Origin: Sclerotinia nivalis
Taxonomy: Eukaryota > Ascomycota > Leotiomycetes > Helotiales > Sclerotiniaceae
Reading direction: 5' to 3'
Assembly (NCBI GenBank): GCA_029531795.1
Contig: JAPEIS010000002.1
Span: 1,612,001 to 1,676,000 of the forward strand
Length of the DNA stretch: 64,000 bases
Made by a program: the position numbers and the translations under genes. The notes below the pieces were generated by a model. That model ran no database searches, was not told the origin of the DNA, and was given only the letters and a program-made list of their open reading frames with translations. Below are positions 21,729 through 34,907 of the stretch, piece by piece. Position 1 is the stretch's first letter. Every line of letters starts with the position of its first letter.

Positions 21729-23555
21729 ATGCTCGTGAGGGGCTCGGGGTGTATAAGATTACTACGAGTTCTACAAGCGCAAGAGAGAGGAGGTAATGGA
21801 AACAAACTTGACGGAAGCAAGAACTGTAAAAGAACAAACGGTGTTTGGAGCGGTCCTCATGAAAAAAATCAATATGATGTGTATGGTATTTCAACAAGGC
21901 GTTATGTGGGAAAAACTGATGGAAAGGAAAACAAATGGATGGATATAAGCGGAATAGCAAAAGGATACCCGGAATTTTCTACCAAAATTTCAGAAAGTTC
22001 AGTAGTGTGTGTTCACTGGAAGTCCTGAGGAAGAAAATTCAAAGTCAATCTAAAATAGATTCTCAAGCATATGTTTTCTCTCTGGATTTAGAGATTTTGT
22101 GATTTGCTCACCACAAGATGATAGTGCACTTTTGTCTTCGGTATCAACTTGCAGTTACTAAAATAATGAATATTCAAGTATACAAAAGTAGATGTCTAGC
22201 CATCAAGTCAATTCCATCACCACAAGTCTCTTCTCTTCATTCAAGCTTCCCTCCAATTTTCCCAATACCTCAACAAAGTTGAGATACTCACCTCATCTTC
22301 AAATCCCCCCTTTCATCCTAGCACCACAACAAGTAATTAGTAAATCAACACACACAAGAGTCGGAGCAAAAATCAACACATTCTTCCAACTCCAGACCGC
22401 TACTCATAATCCCTCAATCTCAGTAACAGCATCCATCCATATGCGCCACCCACATCGCACTATGATGCGCTGCTAGCACTCTAACTAATAGCTACCGACA
22501 TACATGACATACATAATACATCTCCACCCCGTCCCTTAGCCCAAGGAGAGGCCCGACCCGCGCAGCATTAGTCTACAACCCATGCATGCAATCCGTACAT
22601 CCGCTCTCCATTCCCGATCTGCACTTTAACGCCACCCATGGCGACCCTCCATGTTAGGCAATCGCAATTAAGCAAGTAAGAAATCAAGCAAACAAGCACA
22701 ACCGTCGCAAAACACTATATCCACCAATAATCGCCACTCCTGTAACAAAAGCGAAGAATTCCTACCTGTTGTAGATTATGTAAACTACATACACGCCCCT
22801 CTTCGGAAACCCCCGGGATGCGTCTCCCAAGTCCCAACAAATTCCGGATGTCTCGAATCCGAATCACGTTTTTAATAACAGAAATAGTCAATAATGTCAT
22901 CATCTTTCTCGAAACTTCAGCTGTTCATTGTACGTAAGACGGAATTCGCCTATGGATTAAAATATTCAGGAGATTTTGATGCGCGCGGGACTACTATCCT
23001 ATACGAAGCGTAAGGTACAAAAGAAGGGGGGAAGGGGCGATAAAATTGGTACCGGCGAGGAAATGACTCCGTCCACTATATTTTTGAGGTACTGTTGATA
23101 TTAGATGAGATTTATGCGACGCGATGAGATGTTGTATGTTTAACATCCGTCCATCATCACTAGGACACGACGACCTTATGTCCCCTTTAATCGGACCCGA
23201 CTTTGTCCACTGGGGATATATGTGAGTATCGACTGAGAATCATCTGATTTTCGAATAGACTTTCCATTTCACACTCGGGACAAAGGAACGGAACTGTAAA
23301 TGCGCCAGTAAAGGGTATTTTCAATTTTCTCAAATTCGTGATACCAATTGACTTGATTGGGATGACTATGTGATGCATATGCATGATTATTCTTTCATTC
23401 TTTCTTTATTCCTTCCTATAATACCCATGAAACGACCTTATTGTTAGCAGTCCGACGAAAGTTACAAACGCCCTGCATACCTTCCTTTCTCCATTCGTTC
23501 AATAATACAAGTCGTCTCCATCGCACGATCGCCCACACCAGTTCAAGCAATCTTA
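21729..23555. other. Intergenic region between convergent bHLH and IWS1 genes
   Basis: This 1.8-kb stretch holds the two 3' regions. Short frames such as 21729-22028 and 22192-22476 are low-complexity or lack any feature. No gene is supported. Confidence 0.55.
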
Positions 23556-25031
23556 TTACCTCTTCTTCCCCTGTTTGGCTGTCATCTTCCTAAAGGCATC
23601 TACACCACCTGCACCAATAGGTCTGGAGGATGGATCCAAACCTCTACTTGGATCAAAGTTACTTCTAGGGGCAATTGAATAACTGGTATTTGAGGTTTCC
23701 ATTCTAGCTCTGTTGCTAATAATTTTCGGTGCGAGGAGACGTTGACGCTCGATATCACGGGCTGTGAGTTGTGTTCGTTGGGAAGAGGGCATCTGCGAAG
23801 ATTGAGAACCGGAGGGACGGATTGCAAGTTGTGCGGCTCTGATGAAAATGTTAGTAGGAACAAGATGTGTTGAAATGGATGTACATACTGATGATCGAAT
23901 TCCTTGGTCGCGACCTTACGTTTCTTATAATCATCACTTCGCTTCAAAATTGGTCGTGACCATTCCCCCAATAATCTTTCCGCGATTCTCTTAATTCCAA
24001 TTTCTGGCCTCTTGCTTTTGGTGTAATATAGAACGACCTTACCAATCCCGCTACTTAAAAGTGCTTCTTTCTCAATTGGTAAACGTGCGAGTGCTTGAAA
24101 GAGATCACGTTGAATATTGTAGGCTGGGAGACTTCCATCATTCAATGGTTCTAAGAAAAATTTGACGGATTGCAGGAAATTGGTATCGGGATCGACGATA
24201 GAATGTTGAATGGTGTTTCTGTTAAGAAGAGCGACGACTTCTGGTAACATTTCGAGTTTTCTCGTTGCGGGTAAATTGGCATCTCGAGCAGCATTATCGG
24301 CTTGACATGCTTCTTCCATTCGAAGCTTTAAAGCTGCAATTTCATCATCGAATGCTTCTTCCAAATCCTGCCACCGAGTTAGATTATTTTTCTTTCAACA
24401 AATAACATACACATACCACTTCATCCTTCTTTCTTCTTCTCTTGTTAGGGTTCTTCAGCGCAGCATCCATAGCCTTATCCAAAGCTCTACGCCTCCTCTC
24501 ATCAGGTGTAAGATTTTCATCATTTTCAGGTTCTGGTGTCGCCTTTCTTCGTTCCTTCGTTCTGTCTCTATCCTTTCTATCGCCATCAACTCTCTTGGGC
24601 TTTCTAACCCTCTTTCCATCAATCTCCATTCCATCCGGATCCTCATCCGAATCTCTGCGCGGTCTCTTTTTCTTTTCTCGCTTTCCTTCCTTTGGTTTCT
24701 TGCCCTCACCTTCTGCACGCTTGCGCTTACTCGCCTTTAACGTCTTTGCAACATCTTCATCAATGCCAACCATGGGTCTCTCATCCAAGGCAACTTTACT
24801 TGCATCGAAATCATCAAAATTGGCTTCATCGACTTCGGAAAGATCTGATTCATTGTCGGATTCAGCTCCGTTTTCTGCATTGTCTAAATCATCCATATCG
24901 AGATCTGGGTTGGCCATAGGAGGTTCTGGTGTATCACGTTCTTGTGAAATGGGTCTATTTGGATCTCCAGCATCGTTTCCAGCTTCTGGAAGTGGCGTGG
25001 TGAGCCTTGAATCGAGGTCGGAATCCGACAT
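23556..25031 (-). CDS. IWS1: Transcription elongation factor IWS1/SPN1
   Basis: Nuclear factor that binds Spt6 and RNA polymerase II and couples elongation to histone and mRNA processing. Exons 25031-24417, 24367-23889 and 23838-23556 give 458 residues. Both introns (49 and 50 bp) have GTATGT donors and are placed by frame. The N-terminal ~200 residues are acidic then strongly basic (SESD..SEVDEANFDDFD, then KRKRAEGEGKK and REKKKRPRR), typical of disordered nuclear linker regions. The TFIIS N-terminal-like domain lies at ~250-350, including DPDTNFLQSVKFFLEPLNDGS, RDLFQALARLPIEKEAL and GIGKVVLYYTKSKRPEIG, with the conserved RLLGEWSRPI at its end. The C terminus ends DAFRKMTAKQGKKR. It is divergent with BRL1 over a 414-bp shared promoter. 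Confidence 0.95.
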
Positions 25032-25445
25032 ATTTGTAGATTGTGAAGAAGGACAAAGGTGTTTGGTATTATTATCTATCAGATGGGCGTTTTATTTTGA
25101 AACGTTATTCGAAGATTTATCAAAATTCGATCGCGAATATGGTATCAACGTAGAGTTGTAGTTGTTGTTGTTGAAGTAATGGACAGATGCGAAGAAATTA
25201 TTTAAATTGACTGGTCGCAATTCGCGTTGGACCAAATTGAAGTGAATGATGAAGCTTTGTCAATCAATCCCAGCCAGTACGTGTTAAGGTTAGCTCCAAC
25301 CCAAAAAAGCTTGGTTGCCTCAGGAGCCAGAATCTTTTGTTTACTTTTGATTTTCTAAATACCACCAGTGTACCGTATCGCCCTCACTTCATCATATCTT
25401 CACTTTTGAGCTTCAAATTTTGCTATTAAATAGCAAAGAAATAAA
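25032..25445. promoter_or_regulatory. Bidirectional promoter between IWS1 and BRL1
   Basis: 414 bp separate two divergent start codons. A 9+9 inverted repeat at 25419-25437 sits 8 bp before the BRL1 ATG. Co-expression of the two nuclear genes is possible but not shown by the sequence. Confidence 0.6.
25419..25437. promoter_or_regulatory. Inverted repeat in BRL1 leader
   Basis: TTTGCTATT and AATAGCAAA are exact complements separated by one A. As RNA they could form an 8-bp hairpin with a three-base loop, ending 8 nt from the start codon. As DNA it is a near-perfect palindrome. A role in translation or factor binding is inferred from position only. Confidence 0.4.
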
Positions 25446-26955
25446 ATGTATAGCAACACTTCAAGAAGGACAGCTGAAGGTCCTATGGACTTTGAATGGC
25501 AGGAGAAAGGTGGCCCTATGGACCCAAAATCCCCCTTCCTACAATTCAAAGCTTTACAAATTGAAAATGGTGAGTGTTCCCAACTTGGGACCATTGAAAG
25601 AAAGTTACATTTGTACTGACGTGGTAACTAGCTTCTGCCAAACCAACAAATTCTTTTCTGTCAAAGTCTTCCACACCAGCTCCATCATTTCGAAATCCAG
25701 CATTTACCACACCCCGCAAACCATATACTCCAGATATTTACTCCGAAGCTTCAGGACTTGAATCTTCACCTGGCGAGACTGCCGACGCAGAGGATACACC
25801 TGAGATACCCAAAACTACTAGTAAAACTATGGCGACCTTCTCATCACACGCTTCGTCACGTAAACCACTTTTTGGAAAATATGGCACAAATTACAAAGGA
25901 ACTAGTCCAGGCGCTCGAAATGATTTACGAAGAATGAAACTAGTAGGACAACCTATAGCTAAAAAGCGAAAGCGTCAACATCGAGATGAAAGAGAAGATG
26001 AAACCATGGGAATAGTGCGGCATCACAGGAAGGAATCTGCTTCGGAAACGGAGAGCGAGTCTGGAGACTCAAGGCCAAATAGTCGATCGAATGATCGCAG
26101 CCAAGCGGAAGACAAACCAGGCTGGTTCTCCTCCTTCTTATCCGGCATTGAGTCCCGACCTAATCTTCCCAACATCCTTTCCTATTATGCTCAACTAGCG
26201 CTCAACACCTTTGTCGTCGGGCTAATAATGTTTGGAGTTTATACATTTTGGACTACAATTCGCAGCGACGTTGACAAGGCATCTCAAAAAGCCACAGCGG
26301 AAGTTCTATCTGAGATGGCAAATTGCGCAAAACAATACGCGGAGAACAAATGTGAACCTAGCATGAGATTACCTGCTTTGGAAACGGTTTGTAATAATTG
26401 GGAAGCTTGTATGACTATGGATCCAAATAGTGTCGGAAGAGCTAGAATCAGTGCAAAAACCTTCGCGGAGATTTTGGATAGTTTTATTCAACCGATTAGC
26501 TACAAAGCAATGGTACGTCCTCCTTTATATTCACCTTATCCTATCTCCATCTCTCAAGCTAACATTCCAACTAGATCTTCGTAGCTCTAATCCTCACCCT
26601 TTCCATCGCCGCAAACAACATGGCCTTTGGAATGTTCCGCTCCAAACCGCCAACCTTCCACCCCGAACCCCAACCCCATCCTCAAGCACATCTTCCCCAA
26701 CACCCAAACTATTTCGGCCAGCCAAATCCATGGGGAATCCCACAAACTCCCCAATCACATTTCGGGCCATATGAACCTTGGCCCACAGGAGCAGGTACTG
26801 CGCAAAGGGGATTATTCGGCCAGAGAAATGGATTCGGAAATGGTATGGGAAATGGAGAGTTTGAGTTCAAGACAATAGAAAGAAGTCCAAGTAAAAATCG
26901 GGGGAGAAGTAAGGGAAGGAGTCCAAGTAAAGGAGAGAGAAGATATTTGGAGTAG
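25446..26955 (+). CDS. BRL1: Brl1/Brr6-family nuclear envelope protein
   Basis: Integral nuclear-envelope protein needed for nuclear pore assembly and membrane lipid homeostasis in yeasts. Exons 25446-25569, 25632-26512 and 26575-26955 give 461 residues. The Ser/Pro-rich N terminus begins MYSNTSRRTAEGPMDFEWQ. The conserved domain starts at ~222 with LSYYAQLALNTFVVGLI. It has two transmembrane helices (~226-247 and ~336-356) flanking a luminal loop with four cysteines (NCAKQYAENKCE and VCNNWEACM), which form the family's two disulfides. The C-terminal tail is Pro/Phe/Gly-rich with a basic RSPSKNRGRSKGRSPSK end, probably nucleoplasmic. All hallmark residues are present. The first exon and both 62-bp introns are predicted from frame and GTGAGT/GTACGT donors. 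Confidence 0.93.
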
Positions 26956-28450
26956 GTTTGGCCGAGACAACTTGGGAGGCAGAGGAATCGGATGCTGTTT
27001 GGAATATTTCATTCTCGATATATTGTAGGGAAAAGGAAGTGCAAAGGAGGTCTACGTTGGGTTTAGGGACGAATGGAAGAACATGGATGGATGGCGGATC
27101 TATATGCTGTTGTTCTAGATATTACAGGACTACATGACTAGGACACAGGAGTAAAGGAGTTAGGAGTCATGACATACATCAATGTGCAATGCAAATGTAC
27201 AACAAACAATCGCCAAATAACAAGTAACCATTTACTCACTCGTGTAGTTCCTCAAGTTTGAATATATATTTGTGTATATATAGTAAGAAGATATATCCAC
27301 AGTACCATCCCTCCAGAACTTTTATGACCACCAGGTAAGTTATCAAAGATCTTTCTTGCAAGCCTTGATGAATGCTATTTGTATTCTATTTACTTAACTA
27401 TCTACTTATTTACCTATGAACTAACTAACTAACTGACTAACTAGATATTCACCTATAAAATAAGATGAGATGACATGATATGATATGAGATTAGATGATA
27501 CGAGAAGAGATGCCATGAGATGAGAATGGAAAGGAATATTAGTTTGGATTAGCCTCTAACAATTGTTCATTTATTGATTCGTTGATTCGTTCATTTTTCT
27601 ACTATTTCACTACTTCATTCCATTCCATCCATTCATCTATTCACAGGCGCTTCATTGAATGTACTCGTATATACATTCACATACATTCATATACATTCAC
27701 ATACATTCACCAAGGAAACAAAAGGACGAAAATATTCCATACATCTATCAATCAATCAATCAATTCATTTCATCGCCCTCCCACAATCCAAATCACAACT
27801 CACAATCCATAACCCACAATCCAAATAAGATAAGATAGATAGATACCCAGATAACCAGTACTCATAAGAGTACCTCGGTGCACATATATAAATATAAAAA
27901 ATCATCAAAAAATCTTTTTCTACCATGCTACCACACCACACCACTACACTACACTACCATCCCACTACCATCCCACCACACTACCGTACTACCATCCCAC
28001 CATCCCACTATCCCCATATCCCAAGAACAAGAACCAAGAAAGAAGCTCCAGGACAGTGGGGAAGAGACCATCTCGAGTAAATGTAGTGTTTTTGCACGCT
28101 AACTTAGTTCAGATAATTCTCTTTCACAATACACCTATTTCCATTGCTTTCCTTGCCATTTCATCCCATCCATCCATCCATACCATCCCATCCCATCCAT
28201 CCATCCACCCCTTCCCATTTCCGTCTTCGCATCTCGTCTCGTCATCTCTCGATTCTCATTTATACTATGTGTGAAAGTCGTCGTTCGTGATACATACTGC
28301 ATTTCAATGCCACCATTCCGTAGATACGAACCCCATAAGATCACCACCGGAAAATGGCCATTCACCCCACCCCGCCCCCAGCATCTGCGCCTGAGTTTCA
28401 TGAGAAAGAAATCCCCTACGCTCTATCATCTCTGGACATCAATCTAATTC
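26956..28450. other. Convergent intergenic region rich in microsatellites
   Basis: The 3' regions of BRL1 and the SRPK gene meet here. There are tandem CTAA (about 27420), GAGAT/GATAT (27460-27530), CATACATTCA (27675-27710), CACTAC/CCATC (27945-28010) and CATC (28165-28205) arrays. No gene is supported. Confidence 0.6.
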
Positions 28451-30287
<1,837 letters not shown>

Positions 30288-30361
30288 TTATATTTCGAGG
30301 CGCTGCACCTGAACAGTAGGAGGGTTGGAAGGTTAGAAAGTGGGACATTTAGGTGACTTAC

Positions 30362-30537
30362 CCTGCACGGGCTTGAACAGAAGCCATTTTTGAAGATTCA
30401 GAGTCTTGCTCGGTTGTAATGATTGGTTTTAACGAATCTTTCTTCCTTTTTTTCATAGCATGCGCATTCGAATTTTTAGTTATAGATTCCTTCGCTTTAG
30501 CAATTGCAGAAGCCTTTATCCGATCTCCGTTCATCAT
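30362..30537 (-). CDS. Candidate upstream exon of the SRPK gene
   Basis: The minus strand reads from ATG at 30537 through a basic segment (AMKKRKKDSLKPIITTEQ) to a strong donor, GG/GTAAGT, at 30361. No acceptor gives direct frame with the Met at 30230. An AG after CTAACT at about 30197 would join it to [10 protein letters not shown] of the kinase, removing the first dozen residues. The best-looking acceptor (polypyrimidine plus CAG near 30300) instead leads to a stop. It may be an alternative N terminus, an untranslated exon with an upstream open frame, or chance. Confidence 0.35.
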
Positions 30538-33322
30538 AAGGGTATTGGTAAATTGTCGGAGGTGGGTTGATTTGTTGATGAGAAACTAGAGGATTTGGAT
30601 TGAAATGAATGGATGATAGTATGTATTTGGCTTGAGTGGAGTTGTTTATGGGTGGATTTGAGTGGAGGCGGGAGAAGAGGTCAAGAGGTTAATAAGAGAG
30701 AGGGTAGACTTCCAGTAGTACTAGGTAGCTAGTACTTACTGTAGCTGGGCTCGCGGGTACTGAGTAAATAATATATTTTTTAAAAGTTTTTGATTTTTAC
30801 GGCTGTGGTGGTGTTGGTAGTGGTGGTGGTGGTAGTAAAGAGTACTCGAGTAGGAGTAGTGAAGTTGCTTGGATTACTATGACGAACTGATAGGAGGGCG
30901 CTTCGACCAAATTAAAATAAGTCCTTGTCTCGTCCCTCTTCTACCGGTATTCCACAGTTGGGCGACTTGGTGGGTTGGTAGGTTGGTAGGTTGATGGGAT
31001 GATGAAAGATTTTCTTGGATATTTGCCCCTGTAGCAGGATGGATATGGATATGGATATGGTTAAGGTTAAGGTATGAATCTGGATCCGTAAAACGATAAT
31101 GTGATATCATCACCAAGGAGTTGAAATGTATCTGTGCAGACGATTATGTGATACCACCACCTAGTATATGGCGTTGAAATGATTATGGATAGTTAGGAAC
31201 CTGTATCTATAAAATGATAATGTAACACCGACTTAATGGGGCCCAAAATGTATCGTAATAGTAACGTATAGGGGAGGGGGTAAGTGGATGAGGGATGGAA
31301 AGAGAAAGAGAGGAAAAATAAAATGATATTCGGAGCAACGAAGAGCAAAGTAATAGCGTAATCAAGCATCAGCTATCAGCTATCAGCTATCAACTATCAA
31401 CTATTAACTATCAACAATGAATAACTATAAAAATCCTGTTCTATTCAATCTTATATGAACATCAATCAGTATGTAGGTACTGAGAAGGCTGAATGAAGTG
31501 AAATAAGAGGAGAATCTAGAATCCGAAAGCGAAAGCGAAGCAGAGAGAGGGTAGCTGGTAGCTAAGGTTATCGTTGTGTGGATAAGAGATTGAGATAGGG
31601 TTGGTGGAGGGGTTGTTTCTTAGATTTTCATGGATGGATTTGTTTATGATTTATGGATGAATGTGCTCAACTTTAAGAATATAAATTTACATATCAATGC
31701 ATAGGTACTAGCTAGGTAGGTCGATCAAAACCTGTAAAGTTATCAGGTATCTTACCTACTGCCATTATGGAGGGGTAATGAATGGTAAACAGAACATCTC
31801 GATATAAATTCATCTTTTTGTCCCTGAATGGTACTTGTAAATACCTGGGTAGTACCTCTAAAAATAAGTAGATACAAATGTCACATCAGTGTCTAACCTC
31901 TTCTTCTCATCTTTATATAACCAAGAACCAAAAACCAAGAATGAATGTTATGCTCCGTACTTTTTGTATAACGTTACCTAGTAGACTACCTACCCCTCAT
32001 ACCTAGTACCCAGTACTTAGTCCTCGTGCGTCCAACATCTTTCTATTTGATCATGATCTTGTGGCATTCAACTCAACCCAGACCCCATACAGCTATACCT
32101 CTCTATTCCCATTTCCGATTCAACCCCTCCATGAAACAAATCAACCTAATATCACACTCATACAACACGCCACCTTTTTTTCTCATGAAGAGAACTTCCC
32201 ATTAATGTTGTCACCACATGTATCCTTGCTCCATTTCTCCATTTCTCCATCTCTCCATCTCTCCATTACCAGCCACACCATCAACTTCACGATTAACGGA
32301 AACCCTTCCCAATCTATCAAATGTTCGCCATGTTTCTCCGCCATGGTAATCAATCTTGGGCACAGCCCCTCATATCATGATTCAAATGAGGGGCAACCCA
32401 AGACAACTCAGCCCTGTGCTGAGGGAAAAAGCCAAAAAAAAAAAAAAAAAAGGTAAAATGGCATGGCCACAAAAAGCGATCACTTCTTCCATGTTTCAAT
32501 CCAAAACGTGCAGGAATGCATGGACTACCGCTTTTGCCGCATCAATCAATAAGATGACAAGATCTTTAGGCACGGAGTCCACAACCGTTTCTCCAGGTGT
32601 GAGTGACATACAAAATACTCACCCAGATTCTTTTCTTCCCAATGAGGATATCCGGGTTTTAAGCTGTTCTGGGGGTTCGATAGTGTTTTTAGGTTTTGAG
32701 TGATTCAAAAGACCTATTCGAAATGATTCAAATACCTACTGACAAGGTCCCACCTCAGATTCAGAGTCACTCATGACCGAAGACAATTTGGAATATTCAA
32801 AACCTCACCAATTCCAAACCTTTAAAGCAAAAAATATTACAACCACATCATATACCGAAAAGCTTATATCCGCGGTACTTATTCGGTCGGACATAAAATG
32901 CTCAGAACTTGAGACTCGCGAGTGCTTTCTGATTCAAGTTCAACTAGCTCTCTCAGAGACTGGCTTTTGAAATACCCTTTTCTTCTGGGAGCAAGCTCGA
33001 TAGGTTCCGTTGATTGAAACGATACCGACTTCACGTCGATGACGCCGATTTGTTATAGTCTTTATTAGGACTTAACAAACATCCATGCGACAGGTAGATC
33101 TATCTGGGGAGGATTTCCACCTTCAGGAATGAAACGGTAGAGTACAATACTTTCGATCAGTTCCTCTGTTTTCATTTCAACTTCACTATCATTTCCATCT
33201 TCAATATTCTTTGTTGCCATCATTATCATGTTATTTGCATCTATCACTGTCATTACTTCAAGCACCATCACAAATACCTCCTTCATTGAACATATCCCCC
33301 ACAAATATCACAAGCAAAAATC
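30538..33322. other. Intergenic, low-complexity-rich region
   Basis: Promoter side of the SRPK gene. It has GGT/GTT repeats at 30805-30837, GGATAT repeats near 31040, tandem ATCAGCT/ATCAACT at 31368-31410, CTCCAT repeats at 32228-32270 and an A-run of about 18 at 32435. The frames at 32061-32456 and 32356-32703 are low complexity and were not called. Nothing coding is supported. Confidence 0.6.
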
Positions 33323-34352
33323 ATGATAGCAGGAGCAGGCTTCGGCGGTCTTTGTCTAGCCCAGCGTCTTGGAAAGGCCAGCATCGATTCAATATCTACG
33401 AGCGGGACAAGCAATCAGATTACAGGTTGCACGCTGTCATATTTGAATGCATTCCGAAGGTCATGATGCTCTGAAATGATGTTTACCCGATGAAAAATAA
33501 ACCTTTCGAAGACACCTGCGCCGAAATGCTAGGTTCTCCTTTTCAAGTACACACACCAACCGGAGAAATTCTCCCTCATAAACCACAGCAATTGGGAAAG
33601 GTCCTCCTCCGATTTCGAAACACCCTGTACAGTTGGTTGTTGCTTATTGCGCGATGTTCTCTTGGTCCAGAGAGCCGCTTTTCGTTCGGAAAGAAACTCT
33701 CTCATTACACTAGAAACAATTTCGACTTCGTAACCATCACTTTCTCTGACGACACCTCCGCTAATGGCACTCTTCTCATCAGTGCTGATGATAACCATCC
33801 CCACGTCAAGAAACAACTACTCCCATGCCATAATCTTCTCGATACAGGCGGCCGAGTCATGTTTGGTAAAACACGACTATCCATCGAACTAACAGATGCA
33901 TTCCCGGGCATATTACAACCTATGCCTTTGATCCACAACCCAAAAGCCTCAATCCCATCTTTGACTCTCCTCGAACCCATTGTATCTCCCTCAGCTTCTT
34001 CTCGTCCATTCCACCCCGAGTCACCCAAAGAGTAAATATAACTGGGTAACATGCACTCGAATCCGATCTCTCCAGTATCTTAAACCTTGAACTCGAGAAA
34101 CATCATGGAACAACCACCTCTGAAATCCCAGTCATGGTATCAGAAAAACTAACCTCCCATTTCCATTCTTCTCCTCAAACTCTCTTTAATCTCCAAGACC
34201 CTGCTCAGGCAAATAAGACTTGCAATATCTATTTTCACCCATCCTTCTCCCCTTGACTACTTGGGACACTAACCAAGTGGTTACATTGCTAGTCGATGCA
34301 GCGCAATATTGTGCCACCAAAAGGTGCATCGGGATACGGACGACCTTAGGTA
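33323..34352 (+). pseudogene. Decayed FAD-dependent monooxygenase (salicylate hydroxylase-like)
   Basis: Fragments of a class A flavin monooxygenase appear in order but in different frames. The N-terminal dinucleotide motif MIAGAGFGGLCLAQRL is at 33323. After a frameshift comes FNIYERDKQSDYR. Then stops (TGA and TAA near 33475-33500) interrupt the HDALK..CLPDEK-like region. A long open piece (33490-34035) contains EDTCAEMLGSPFQVHTPTGE, VKKQLLPCHNLLDTGGRVMFGKT and LTDAFPGIL. A terminal VTLLVDAAQYCATKRCIGIRTTL-type motif is at ~34280-34350, where the conserved GDAxH has become VDAAQ. With frameshifts, in-frame stops and a lost FAD motif, it cannot encode an active enzyme. The original substrate cannot be told. 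Confidence 0.82.
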
Positions 34353-34907
34353 ATCATAGCTCAATCTACCCCTCATTCCCTCCTCACCCATCATCCAATT
34401 TCCAATTTCCAATTCCCACCCTCCTACGGTTTCCATTGGCGATCGATCGTATTCACCAATTCGGAAATCCCGACATGCATATTGTTCAACAGTAGAATAT
34501 AAATGCATTGGTCAATGATCAAACAATGATCAATATGTAGTGATCACTATGCAGTGATTAAACAATGACGTGACATCGTTACACGCGACGCAGATTTTGT
34601 TGAGGGGAAATGAACATCAGGAGGGAAATTGGCCAATCGTACTGTATGATGCGTGTTTGAATATTTCACCGGTGGAACGAAGATCTAGAATGTAATATGT
34701 TATAATGTATTTTGGGTTCCCCTTTTTTTCCCTTTTGGAGTTTGTAGTTTGGAGTTTGAAGTTTGAAGTTTGTGAATGAGAAGTTATCTGGTTCGCAAGC
34801 TCATAAGTTCACCTCTTTGCTTCGTTTACGAATTTGCCATTTATTGCTATAATTATAGTATATATATTACAATACACATCCATCCATCCATCCATCCATT
34901 CATCACA
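34353..34907. other. Short intergenic region and kelch gene leader
   Basis: Contains TTTGAAGTTTGAAG repeats at about 34735-34770, tandem CATC (34877-34900) just before the kelch ATG, and GATCA-type short repeats near 34515-34560. No gene is supported. Confidence 0.55.

Noticed and set aside
24442..25161. 239-codon frame antisense to IWS1
   Set aside because: Ser/Leu/Phe-rich mirror of the charged IWS1 N terminus; no domain.
32061..32703. Two overlapping plus-strand frames around an A-run
   Set aside because: Low-complexity Ser/His/Pro sequence ending in poly-Lys from the A-run; not coding-like.
34776..34907. In-frame N-terminal extension of the kelch protein
   Set aside because: It only translates a CATC microsatellite and would bury the signal peptide that begins at 34908.
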